A program made the translations under genes and the position numbers. 64,000 nucleotides of DNA. It comes from OAS926 sp035503715 (GTDB taxonomy: Bacteria; Pseudomonadota; Alphaproteobacteria; Rhizobiales; Rhizobiaceae). Positions 1 through 7,989 of the stretch are shown in pieces (position 1 is the first letter of the stretch; every line of letters begins with the position of its first letter). The DNA lies in contig DATJTE010000180.1 in assembly GCA_035503715.1 (NCBI GenBank), forward strand, positions 10,543 through 74,542. Reading direction: 5' to 3'. The notes beneath the pieces were generated by a model. That model was not told the origin of the DNA. It ran no database searches and worked only from the letters and a program-made list of their open reading frames with translations.

Positions 1-207
1 GAGATCGACGCTGGCGTAGTAGCTGGTGAGACAATCGCAGAACTGCGAAGCGTTTCCCAAAGGCACGCTCGGATCATTCTCCTGCCCGTAGTAGTTCTTA
101 CAGGCCTCATCGAAAGCAGGATTGTCGCTCGCCAACGATGAGATGGGCTTTGCGACCGCAGCCACGGCAAGTGCCGCGGCGACCGCCCTAAATCGGTAAC
201 GAGACAT
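1..207 (-). CDS. N-terminal part of a small secreted protein, cut by window edge
   Basis: Reading leftwards from an ATG at 207 gives 69 residues before the window ends, without a stop. The protein starts MSRYRFRAVAAALAVAAVAK, a basic n-region followed by an alanine-rich hydrophobic stretch, so it looks like a Sec signal peptide with cleavage near residue 27. The mature part carries closely spaced cysteines (EACKNYY, FCDCLTSYY), as in small periplasmic disulphide-bonded proteins. An AGGAG ribosome binding site lies 7 bases before the ATG. No family recognised; the C-terminus is outside the window. It is divergent from clpS. Confidence 0.6.
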   Translation of the reverse strand, partial: MSRYRFRAVAAALAVAAVAKPISSLASDNPAFDEACKNYYGQENDPSVPLGNASQFCDCLTSYYASVDL

Positions 208-345
208 CACAAACTCCTGAACTCACGCCATGAAGCAGAGCCGGTGCGCGGAGTCGATGGAAGTTCTGAGCGACTTTCGCTAAAATACTTACCAAGCGCC
301 GCATTCGTGTGACGACCGCATCCAAAACCAGGCTCAAAGCGCTCA

Positions 346-651
346 ATGCCTGAGATCGATCTTAAACCCCGGACCAAAGCCAAGCCGAAGACTGAGCGGC
401 CAAAGCTGCACAAGGTCATTCTGGTCAATGACGACTTCACGCCGCGCGAATTCGTCGTGCGCGTGCTGAAGGCGGAGTTCCGGGTCACCGACGATCAAGC
501 CTACAAGATCATGATCACCGCACATCGCAGAGGTGTCTGCGTGGTCGCGGTGTTCACCAAGGACGTCGCCGAGACCAAGGCGACGCGCGCGACCGAAGCC
601 GGCAAGGCGGCGGGTTATCCGCTGCTGTTCACGACCGAACCGGAAGAGTGA
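346..651 (+). CDS. clpS: ATP-dependent Clp protease adaptor ClpS (ClpS2-like)
   Basis: ClpS binds the N-domain of ClpA and delivers proteins with N-terminal hydrophobic residues (N-degrons) to ClpAP in the cytoplasm. The 101-residue product has the family length: a flexible basic N-terminal tail of about 20 residues, then the core with the NDD motif (VNDDFTPREFV), the AHRRG histidine and the FTKDVAETKA segment that form the N-degron pocket. The position of the E. coli gatekeeper Met40 is Arg here (NDDFTPREF). Alphaproteobacteria often carry two ClpS proteins and this sequence resembles the second, more selective type; that subtype call is from memory. Its stop abuts the convergent stop of the DUF922 gene. 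Confidence 0.93.
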   Translation: MPEIDLKPRTKAKPKTERPKLHKVILVNDDFTPREFVVRVLKAEFRVTDDQAYKIMITAHRRGVCVVAVFTKDVAETKATRATEAGKAAGYPLLFTTEPEE

Positions 652-1254
652 TCAGGGGTTCACAAGGCCGAGGATAAGCCGGTGAACGTTGCCGCCGTCG
701 CCCATCTCGACTTTGTCGAAGTCGCGGCTGGCGGTCAGGTGAGCGTCGGACGCTGCTTTGAGCGGCGCCTGAATTACGTCGCGTATCTTCTTGCAGTTCG
801 AATCATTTTCCACAGTCACGCCGACGGTCGTGGCGAGGATGCGGTCGACGAGCTGCTTGATGATGTCGCCGTGGACGCGCTCGTGCTTCTGTATACCCTC
901 GACGAAGGTGTTCCAGCGTGACCGGGTCGGTTCCGTCAGGTTGGCCGGCCCTTTCGGCCAGGTGTAGGTGATGGTCAGGAAGGGGGTCGCCGAGACGAGC
1001 TTACAGGAGCCGTCCGCTTGCGGCTCGTAGTTGCGCCGCCACTTCAGGTCAAAGGTCGTATGGGCGATGGTGCGGCGCTCGCCGCTCTTTGGGCCGCGCT
1101 GGCCGATCGACTCGTAGAGCTCAATCCCCGTCGTTCCGGAGACTGCGTAGGGTTTGACGATCTCGGTCGCCTCCCATTCGGCGGCGGCAGCCGCCCGGGC
1201 GAATGCGAGAAGGCTGAGCCAAACCAATCCCAAGCAAAGCGTCGCTTCATTCAT
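652..1254 (-). CDS. DUF922 family secreted protein, predicted Zn-dependent protease
   Basis: A 200-residue protein with an N-terminal signal peptide (hydrophobic LCLGLVWLSLLAFARAAAAA) and a DUF922-type body: a mixed beta domain with TTFDLKWRRNY and an HERVHGD motif near residue 125 that supplies the HExxH-like metal site typical of this family. A conserved cysteine (SNCKKI) lies near the C-terminus. Family members are predicted extracytoplasmic zinc proteases without an established substrate. No clear Shine-Dalgarno sequence precedes the ATG, so the start is not certain. It is convergent with clpS, with no bases between the two stop codons. Confidence 0.75.
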   Translation of the reverse strand: MNEATLCLGLVWLSLLAFARAAAAAEWEATEIVKPYAVSGTTGIELYESIGQRGPKSGERRTIAHTTFDLKWRRNYEPQADGSCKLVSATPFLTITYTWPKGPANLTEPTRSRWNTFVEGIQKHERVHGDIIKQLVDRILATTVGVTVENDSNCKKIRDVIQAPLKAASDAHLTASRDFDKVEMGDGGNVHRLILGLVNP

Positions 1255-1297
1255 CCGGCGATCAATGCCATGCCGATTGCGGCTTTTCTACTTCCAG

Positions 1298-4294
1298 CTA
1301 TTTGCCCGGCCGGCCGGTCTTGCCGGTGCGGCGGCCTTTGCGCTGCTTCGTCTCTGCCGGATCCTCGTAAGAGCCGATGCCGATCTTGGCGCGCTTCACG
1401 GGTTTGATGCCTTCGGTGGGCTTCTCCGTGCGCCGGACCGTCATCTCGTCCAGTGTGTTCTTGCGGAACAGGCCCGGCTGGCCGCCTTCGGGGACACCGT
1501 AGTCGGAGCCATGGGCTTCCTGGGCGCTCTGCTTTTTGAACAGCGAGCGTGGAACGGCGCCGGCCGGCGTCGCATGGTCGCCGGATGTACCCATCTCGTC
1601 GAGGTCCGGCTTGCGGAACAGGTTCGGCCGCGATGCTTTCGCCGCCGCTTCGGCGGCGCGAGCCTCGTCGAGCTTGCGGAACCGCTCCTGTTCCTCAGCC
1701 GTACGATGCCGGGCGAGGCCCTTGTTGTGCTTGCCTTTCGCCTGGCCCGTGGCCGGCGACAGGCTTTCGGCCTCGCGCGCCAGCGGATCGTCCGAAATCG
1801 TCAATTCGAGTTCGGTCAGGCGCTTGATCTCGTCACGCAACCGCGCGGCGGTCTCAAAGTCGAGATCGGCGGCTGCATCACGCATGCGCTTCTGGAGGTA
1901 CTCCAGATGCGCCTTCATATTGTTGCCCATCAGCGCGCCTTCGTTCTCGGCGAAGCCGCCGATGTCGGCGCGGACGTGATCCTTCTCGTAGACCGAGTCG
2001 AGGATGTCGGCGATGCGCGACTTCACACTCTCCGGTGTGATGCCGTGCTCGGCATTGTAGGCAAGCTGCTTCTCGCGGCGGCGGTTGGTCTCCGCCATCG
2101 CCCGCTCCATCGAGCCGGTGATCTGGTCGGCATAGAGGACACCCTTGCCGTCGACGTTTCGCGCCGCCCGGCAGATGGTCTGGATCAGCGAGGTTTCGGA
2201 GCGGAGGAAACCTTCCTTGTCGGCGTCGAGAATGGCGACGAAGCCGCACTCCGGAATGTCGAGGCCCTCGCGCAGCAGGTTAATGCCGACCAGGACGTCG
2301 AAGGCGCCAAGCCGCAGGTCGCGGATGATCTCGATGCGCTCAAGCGTCTCGATGTCGGAGTGCATGTAACGGACACGCACACCCTGCTCGTGCAGATATT
2401 CAGTCAGGTCCTCGGCCATGCGCTTTGTGAGCACGGTGACCAGCGTGCGGTAGCCGGCCTTCGCGGTGTCGCGGATCTCTCCCAGCACGTCGTCGACCTG
2501 GGTTTTCGCCGGGCGCACCTCGACCGGCGGATCGATTAGCCCGGTCGGGCGGATGACCTGCTCGGCAAATACGCCACCGGCCTGCTCCATCTCCCAGCCG
2601 CCCGGCGTTGCCGACACGGCGACAGAGAGCGGGCGCATCGCGTCCCATTCCTCAAAGCGCAGCGGCCGGTTGTCCATGCATGACGGCAGACGGAAGCCGT
2701 ACTCGGCAAGCGTCGCCTTGCGCCGGAAGTCGCCGCGATACATGCCGCCGATCTGCGGCACGGTGACGTGGCTTTCGTCAATGAAAACAAGCGCATTGTC
2801 GGGGATGTACTCAAAAAGAGTCGGCGGCGGATCGCCCGGCTGGCGGCCGGTCAGATAGCGCGAATAGTTCTCGATGCCGGCGCAGGAACCTGTGGCCTCC
2901 AGCATCTCAAGGTCGAAGCGCGTGCGCTGCTCCAGCCGCTGCGCTTCCAGCAAACGTCCAGCCTTTTCAAGCTCTTGCAGGCGGAACTGGAGTTCCTCCT
3001 TGATGGACTTGATGGCTTGATTCAACGTCGGCCGCGGCGTCACATAGTGCGAGTTGGCGTAAATCTTCACGCTCTTCAGCTCGCCGGTTTTGGTGCCCGT
3101 CAGCGGATCGAACTCTGTGATGGTCTCGATCTCGTCGCCGAACATGGTGATGCGCCAGGCGCGGTCTTCCAGGTGGGCCGGGAAAATCTCAATCGTGTCG
3201 CCGCGCACGCGGAACGAGCCGCGCACGAAGTTCATGTCCTGCCGCTTGTACTGCTGCGCCACGAGGTCGGCGAGAAGCTGGCGCTGGTCGAGCCGGTCGC
3301 CCACCGCCATCTGGAACGTCATCGCGGTGTAGGTCTCTACCGAGCCGATACCGTAGATGCAGGAGACCGACGCGACGATGATGACGTCGTCGCGTTCGAG
3401 CAGCGAGCGCGTCGCCGAATGGCGCATGCGGTCGATCTGCTCGTTGATCGACGATTCCTTCTCGATGTAGGTGTCGGTGCGCGGGACGTAGGCCTCCGGC
3501 TGGTAGTAGTCGTAATAGGAGACGAAATACTCGACCGCGTTGTCCGGGAAGAAGTTCTTGAACTCGCCGTAAAGCTGCGCCGCCAGCGTCTTGTTCGGCG
3601 CCAGGATAAGGGCAGGGCGCTGCGTTTCCTCAATCACCTTGGCCATGGTGAAGGTCTTGCCCGACCCGGTGACGCCGAGCAGCACCTGGGTGCGGTCGGC
3701 ATTGCCAACCCCTTCAACGAGATCCTTGATCGCCGTCGGCTGGTCGCCGGCCGGCTGGAAGTCGGACTTCATCTCGATGCGGATGCCGCCTTCGGATTTT
3801 TCCGGCCGCTCGGGCCGGTGCGGGGTCCAGAGGACGCCATTCTTGTGCAGTGGATTGCCGCTCTCGATCAGGTCGGCGAGCGCCTGGACGGTTGCCGTTA
3901 CGCCCGAATTTGAGAGCTTCTCCGCATCCTCCAGCGAGACGTCCAGTCCGGCGACCGGGTTCAGGCCAACGGCAGCGCGCTCGCGCGCCGATGCCGCGCC
4001 TCCCATCGACGTGCCGCGGGCGGTTTTGGTTGGCGCGGAGGAGCGCTCCGGTATCTTTTTCGGGCCTTTCGGCTTCGGCTGCTGCTCGGCTTCCTTCGAA
4101 ATCTGCTCGGCCCATTCCGAGACCGAGCCAACAAACGGCGCGCCGGTGAACTCGGCCTGCGGAGATTCGGAAAAACCGCCGGGCTCCAGCGGCTCGGCAG
4201 CGTCGAGGAATTCCGTCAGCGGGCTGCGCCGGCTGGGTTCGCCAAAGCTGCCGTTCGCCGGGCGCGGCGCTCTTTTTTCAGGGGATTTGGCCAT
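1298..4294 (-). CDS. uvrB: UvrABC system protein B with long N- and C-terminal extensions
   Basis: UvrB is the damage-verifying helicase-like subunit of nucleotide excision repair; it receives DNA from UvrA and recruits UvrC. From the chosen ATG (MAKSPEKRAP) the protein is about 998 residues, against about 670 in E. coli. The first 170 residues are a low-complexity acidic/proline extension. Then come Walker A (GVTGSGKT, about residue 208), the beta-hairpin region YYDYYQPEAYVP, the DESHVT Walker B box, helicase motifs VAVSATPG and INLLREGLDIPE, and a UVR domain (LEYLQKRMRDAAADLDFETA). The last 130 residues are basic and hold three short LF(R/K)K motifs. An upstream in-frame start at 4357 would add 21 residues without a good ribosome site. 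Confidence 0.97.
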   Translation of the reverse strand: MAKSPEKRAPRPANGSFGEPSRRSPLTEFLDAAEPLEPGGFSESPQAEFTGAPFVGSVSEWAEQISKEAEQQPKPKGPKKIPERSSAPTKTARGTSMGGAASARERAAVGLNPVAGLDVSLEDAEKLSNSGVTATVQALADLIESGNPLHKNGVLWTPHRPERPEKSEGGIRIEMKSDFQPAGDQPTAIKDLVEGVGNADRTQVLLGVTGSGKTFTMAKVIEETQRPALILAPNKTLAAQLYGEFKNFFPDNAVEYFVSYYDYYQPEAYVPRTDTYIEKESSINEQIDRMRHSATRSLLERDDVIIVASVSCIYGIGSVETYTAMTFQMAVGDRLDQRQLLADLVAQQYKRQDMNFVRGSFRVRGDTIEIFPAHLEDRAWRITMFGDEIETITEFDPLTGTKTGELKSVKIYANSHYVTPRPTLNQAIKSIKEELQFRLQELEKAGRLLEAQRLEQRTRFDLEMLEATGSCAGIENYSRYLTGRQPGDPPPTLFEYIPDNALVFIDESHVTVPQIGGMYRGDFRRKATLAEYGFRLPSCMDNRPLRFEEWDAMRPLSVAVSATPGGWEMEQAGGVFAEQVIRPTGLIDPPVEVRPAKTQVDDVLGEIRDTAKAGYRTLVTVLTKRMAEDLTEYLHEQGVRVRYMHSDIETLERIEIIRDLRLGAFDVLVGINLLREGLDIPECGFVAILDADKEGFLRSETSLIQTICRAARNVDGKGVLYADQITGSMERAMAETNRRREKQLAYNAEHGITPESVKSRIADILDSVYEKDHVRADIGGFAENEGALMGNNMKAHLEYLQKRMRDAAADLDFETAARLRDEIKRLTELELTISDDPLAREAESLSPATGQAKGKHNKGLARHRTAEEQERFRKLDEARAAEAAAKASRPNLFRKPDLDEMGTSGDHATPAGAVPRSLFKKQSAQEAHGSDYGVPEGGQPGLFRKNTLDEMTVRRTEKPTEGIKPVKRAKIGIGSYEDPAETKQRKGRRTGKTGRPGK

Positions 4295-4441
4295 GGGGCA
4301 AATATGGGCGGAGTCCAACCAAATTGGAAGGGTTCGCGCCGGCCTTCCTCCTGACACCTGACAGGAGGTTGTCAGGAGCCTTTGTCCACCCCTCCCGGCC
4401 CGCCCTTACCCTGCGGCGAGTCAACGGTGAAAGGGCGAAAA

Positions 4442-5098
4442 ATGAGCATATCGACACAACGGCTTCGGAATGCCTGGGCGGGGTATGGCTGCGACGAAAG
4501 CAAGATGGAGCGCATCAGCTTCGGGCCGGATTTCATCCGGGTCGCGGCGCCGACCGTTGATGCCTGGAAGGCGCTGGAAAAAGTGCTTGCGGCTCACGGC
4601 TACGACATCCGTATCGAGGACACCGATAGCTACAATTGCCGCGCGGTGAAGGGTGGCGGGGGCCTAAGCCTGCATGCCTACGGGATCGCGCTCGACATCA
4701 ACTGGAAGACCAATCCGTATCGCGACCATCAAGGCCGGCGCGCGCCGCGTTTTTCGAGCGAGGTGACGCAAGGCGCGCGGGCGGAGCATGTCCGGCTCGG
4801 GCTCGCCGATACGGACATGACGCGCGACACGATCATCGCGGCGCTGGCGATCCGCACAAACGCCGGCAAGCAGGTGTTCGGCTGGGGCGGCAATTGGGCG
4901 ACGCTCAAGGACGCCATGCATTTCCAGATCGAAGTGACACCCGCCGAACTGGCGGCGGGCATCGATTGGAGCACCGTGCCTTTGCCGGCCGTGCGGACAG
5001 CGGCGCCGCCCGTCGCGGGGCGGCGGCCGTTATTGCGCATCCTCGCCGGCCTACGCCGGCGGATTTTGAACGGCCTCGGCCGAACCGCTGGCGGCTAG
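4442..5098 (+). CDS. M15 family D-Ala-D-Ala carboxypeptidase-like peptidase
   Basis: The product (218 residues) has the metal site of the VanY/M15 peptidoglycan peptidases: SLHAYGIALDIN gives zinc ligands His78 and Asp85, and KDAMHF gives the catalytic Asp157 and third ligand His160. Proteins of this type cut peptide stems or cross-links in peptidoglycan; some are phage endolysins. No signal peptide is visible, which would suit an endolysin-like enzyme or export by another route, but no phage or holin genes surround it. The ATG at 4442 was preferred over the in-frame start at 4382 because GAAAGG precedes it. Its TAG stop overlaps the convergent downstream gene within a palindromic CTAG. Confidence 0.8.
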   Translation: MSISTQRLRNAWAGYGCDESKMERISFGPDFIRVAAPTVDAWKALEKVLAAHGYDIRIEDTDSYNCRAVKGGGGLSLHAYGIALDINWKTNPYRDHQGRRAPRFSSEVTQGARAEHVRLGLADTDMTRDTIIAALAIRTNAGKQVFGWGGNWATLKDAMHFQIEVTPAELAAGIDWSTVPLPAVRTAAPPVAGRRPLLRILAGLRRRILNGLGRTAGG

Positions 5099-6348
5099 TT
5101 GAACCAGATCGCGAAGGTCATGAAGCCGGCGCCGCCGAACTGGCTCTGCAAGGCCCACCACTCATCACTCGTCAGCATCGGGCCTTTCTCGAGATAGGGC
5201 ACGATCGCCGGGCCGGTGATGGAGAGCATCAGGTCGAAGGTCGTCGGCTCCTCGAAGAAACGCTTCATGTTGATGCCCTGATCTCCAATGCGGAAATGCG
5301 GCAGCAGTCTGCGGCCTTCAAGGAGGTCTTCGGCCATCTTCAGGGCGTCGTGCCAGGCCTGAACTTCGGTGTCGGTGACCTCAATGCCGGTCAGCACGTG
5401 CACACCCTTCTGATGCGGGCCGGGCAGCCATTCGCGTTCATTGTCGGTCTCGGCGCGGATAGCCTGCCAGTTCTCGCGGGACAGGCGGATCATCTCGAGG
5501 AGGTGCGTGCGCGCCTCCTTGCGCATCTCCGGCTCGACCACCGGCCAGTTGATCAGATGGATGAACGAAACGAAGTCAGCGAAACGCCATTCCGAAGCGA
5601 ACATGCCGCCCGGCGTCGGACCCTTCGGCACAAGCGCTTCCTGCAGCGGCAGGCTGGCGCGCGGGAAGAGCATCTGGAAACTGCCGTCGAAGGCGGTCTT
5701 GAAGTCATGCGCGAGCCAGAAATCCGCCTGCGCCATCAGGAAATTCGCATAACCCTGCAGCCAGTAGCCGTCGGCGCGGTCGAAGCGGAAGGTCAGAGCG
5801 CCGGGCGGTGGCGGCTCGGAGCCGAGGCCGGGATTGAGCTCGACCATGATCGCCAGTGCGCTCTCGTTGGGTGCAATCGCACCGTCGCGGTTCAGGTCGA
5901 TGCCGAGCCTGGTGAGGTCGACCTCGATGCCGATGTCCGCATCCTTCGGCACCTCGGCGAGCCGGATGGCGGCTTCGTTCATCTCTGTGTGGAAATCGGA
6001 GATGATTGTCCGAAACTGCTCATAGGTGAGCGGCTCGGGGTTGGGATTTGGCGGAATCGGCAGCCGCATCAGCGGCAGCATGAAGGACTGCGGGCTTTCG
6101 AAGCCGTGCCGCTGCAAGCCTTGCCCGAGTTTTTCCAGCGCCATGAAGAAGTGTACGGAGCCGGCTGTGTAGGCAGCGAGCGGATCGGAAGATCGCGCCG
6201 CCTCAAGCTCGGTGAGGGCGGCATCGCGCGCCGCGACGGATTCCGCCGATAGTGCGGTTTTAGCCGCACCCGGAACGTCGGCACGGGCGAGATCGAGCGG
6301 CAAGGTCAAGGCGAGCGCCGTCAGTGGCAGGTTCAACCAGTGTTTCAT
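5095..6348 (-). CDS. secreted protein of unknown function with an EF-hand-like loop
   Basis: A 417-residue protein starting MKHWLNLPLTALALTLPLDL, a probable Sec signal peptide ending near ARADVPGA. No domain was recognised. Near residues 150-162 there is DLNRDGAIAPNE, which matches the calcium-binding DxNxDGxI loop of a single EF-hand. The rest is helical with many aromatic residues (HLINWPVVEPEMR, EWWALQSQFGGAGFMTF) and a proline-rich linker PIPPNPNPEPL. An ATG with AGGAG about 7 bases upstream supports the start. It converges with the M15 peptidase gene, the two sharing four bases. A periplasmic role is inferred from the signal peptide only. Confidence 0.7.
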   Translation of the reverse strand: MKHWLNLPLTALALTLPLDLARADVPGAAKTALSAESVAARDAALTELEAARSSDPLAAYTAGSVHFFMALEKLGQGLQRHGFESPQSFMLPLMRLPIPPNPNPEPLTYEQFRTIISDFHTEMNEAAIRLAEVPKDADIGIEVDLTRLGIDLNRDGAIAPNESALAIMVELNPGLGSEPPPPGALTFRFDRADGYWLQGYANFLMAQADFWLAHDFKTAFDGSFQMLFPRASLPLQEALVPKGPTPGGMFASEWRFADFVSFIHLINWPVVEPEMRKEARTHLLEMIRLSRENWQAIRAETDNEREWLPGPHQKGVHVLTGIEVTDTEVQAWHDALKMAEDLLEGRRLLPHFRIGDQGINMKRFFEEPTTFDLMLSITGPAIVPYLEKGPMLTSDEWWALQSQFGGAGFMTFAIWFN

Positions 6349-6430
6349 GGGTTCTCCTAGAAGCGTGGCGGGCGGCGATACGCTATCCAGCGGTCAATTG
6401 CAGCTTTTCAAAGGAAAAGTCTTGGCCTGG

Positions 6431-6961
6431 TTAGGAACAGCTCGCGGTGGCCTCGTAGATGAGCTTGGTCGCGCCGGTCAGATCGAAGCGAGCCCAGGTA
6501 TCGAACGGCGAGCCGTCCGGACCGTTCGTCGATGAGACGTCGAAAGAAAGAGTGAGAGTCTTGCCCGCCGCAAGCGCGTCGATGACTTCTGCGTAGAGCG
6601 GCGCGAGGTAGCTTTTCTCTTCCTCCCCTTCGGAGAACAGCACGACCGCAATATCCGAGCCGGCCGCAGCGAGCGGAAACACCTTGCCGTCTATGTCGGC
6701 CTGCACTGCGCCCTTCTTGTAGAAATAGTCGGCTTCCGTGGCGCTGCCATCCGCGGGCAGAGCTGGACCGTCATCTTTGGAATAGACGTCGAGCACCGCG
6801 CCATCGACGCAATGCAGCATGATTCCCAGGATCGTGCTGTTGGTCTCCGTAGGTTCCGCGAAGGCGCCACCGTACTTCTCGACCCAGGCGGCATGCGCCG
6901 GAGATTGGACCGCAGCGAACGGCAAAAGACTGAAGAGGGCGGTTGCGGCGAGCTTTTTCAT
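6431..6961 (-). CDS. small secreted protein of unknown function
   Basis: Starting at the ATG for MKKLAATALFSLLPFAAV, this gives 176 residues with a classic signal peptide (two lysines, hydrophobic core, cleavage after AHA). The mature part is a probable beta-rich domain ending TKLIYEATASCS, with Cys near both ends (LHCVDGAV and ASCS) that could pair. No recognised family. An upstream in-frame start would place 26 residues before the signal peptide and is unlikely. It lies between the EF-hand-like secreted protein and the divergent CapA-type gene. Confidence 0.65.
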   Translation of the reverse strand: MKKLAATALFSLLPFAAVQSPAHAAWVEKYGGAFAEPTETNSTILGIMLHCVDGAVLDVYSKDDGPALPADGSATEADYFYKKGAVQADIDGKVFPLAAAGSDIAVVLFSEGEEEKSYLAPLYAEVIDALAAGKTLTLSFDVSSTNGPDGSPFDTWARFDLTGATKLIYEATASCS

Positions 6962-7023
6962 GACGCAAGAAAGCCACCGGATGCTGCTGTGCGCAAGAGC
7001 GCGGTGGCGGGAGATCGCGGCGC

Positions 7024-7989
7024 TTGTCCAACTATCCATTTCGCTACAAGCTCAGCTGGCTGCCGCGCTTCGTCACGCCTGCGCTAGGTCCCGCGACGCC
7101 TGGCGTACAGTCCGAGACGCTCCTGACTGGCGTCGAGAAGACAGCGCGGCTGGTCTTTGTCGGTGACATTTCTGCGGTCGCCAATCGCCGCACGCCTGCC
7201 GTTGATGACGCCCTGCGGACCCTCTTTGCTTCAGCGAACCTTATCATCGGCAATTGCGAAAGCCCGGTGGTCGAGCGGCCGCGTTACGGTGGATCGCGGT
7301 TCGGTGCAAAGCATGCCATGTCGAGCACGTTTTTGAGCAACCTGCTCGATGCCGCGAGCATCGATCCGAAAAAGACAGTGCTGTCGCTTGCCAACAATCA
7401 CATTCTCGACCAGGGCGTCGAAGGTTTTGACGAGACGCTGTCAGCACTCGACCGTCTCGGCATCCGGACGATCGGCGCGGTTCGCGATGGCTGGCCGAGC
7501 GTTCACGAAGCCAGGTCTTTGCGCATTGCGTTTCTCGCCTTCACGCAGTGGCGGAATGCGTCGCGCGAGGCATTCGAGGGTCGAGTGATGACACTCGACG
7601 ATGTCACGAAGCGGGGTCGGCTCATTCCCGATGCCGACCTTCTTTGCGCCGTACCGCATTGGGACTGGGAGTTCCGTCAGCAGCCGCGCCCTGAAACACA
7701 AGCTCTCGGTCGAAGGTTGGTCGAGGGCGGCGTCGGCCTGATCGCCGGACACCATGCGCATGTCGTCCAGCCGATGGAGCGGATCGGCGAAGCTGTCGTT
7801 GCCTATGGGCTCGGGGACTTCGTCGGCACCGCCTGGCCGTTTGTGCGGCGGCCGTTAAGGACAGGCGCGGTCTTTGTCGCCGATGTCAGTCTCGACCCTG
7901 CGACACGAGGCAAGATCGCGCGCTACGAGCTGATCATGTTCGACCGGCAGCGGGAAGGGGACCGCGAGCGGCTGACTATTCGGCCTTAG
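7024..7989 (+). CDS. CapA family protein (poly-gamma-glutamate / capsule synthesis type metallophosphoesterase fold)
   Basis: The 321 residues carry the metal-binding blocks of the PGA_cap/CapA family, a calcineurin-like phosphoesterase fold: FVGDIS, NCESPVV, SLANNHILDQGVEGFDETL, AGHHAHVVQPME and YGLGDF. CapA is needed for poly-gamma-glutamate production in Bacillus; in Proteobacteria the role of single-copy homologues is unclear. No capB/capC partners are nearby, so a polymer role is not supported by context. The likely start is TTG at 7024, preceded by GGGAG about 9 bases upstream. No signal peptide is obvious. Its 3' end overlaps the convergent caspase gene by 14 bases. Confidence 0.8.
   Translation: MSNYPFRYKLSWLPRFVTPALGPATPGVQSETLLTGVEKTARLVFVGDISAVANRRTPAVDDALRTLFASANLIIGNCESPVVERPRYGGSRFGAKHAMSSTFLSNLLDAASIDPKKTVLSLANNHILDQGVEGFDETLSALDRLGIRTIGAVRDGWPSVHEARSLRIAFLAFTQWRNASREAFEGRVMTLDDVTKRGRLIPDADLLCAVPHWDWEFRQQPRPETQALGRRLVEGGVGLIAGHHAHVVQPMERIGEAVVAYGLGDFVGTAWPFVRRPLRTGAVFVADVSLDPATRGKIARYELIMFDRQREGDRERLTIRP

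Noticed and set aside
1154..2539. 461-residue reading frame antisense to the 3' part of uvrB
   Set aside because: Shadow of uvrB without protein-like features.
4442..5098. M15 peptidase considered as a phage endolysin marking a prophage
   Set aside because: No holin, structural, integrase or attachment-site signs lie on either side.
4636..6252. 538-residue rightward reading frame through the M15 and EF-hand-like genes
   Set aside because: It runs out of frame in one gene and antisense to the next, with Arg/Gly/Ala-rich composition and no start signal.
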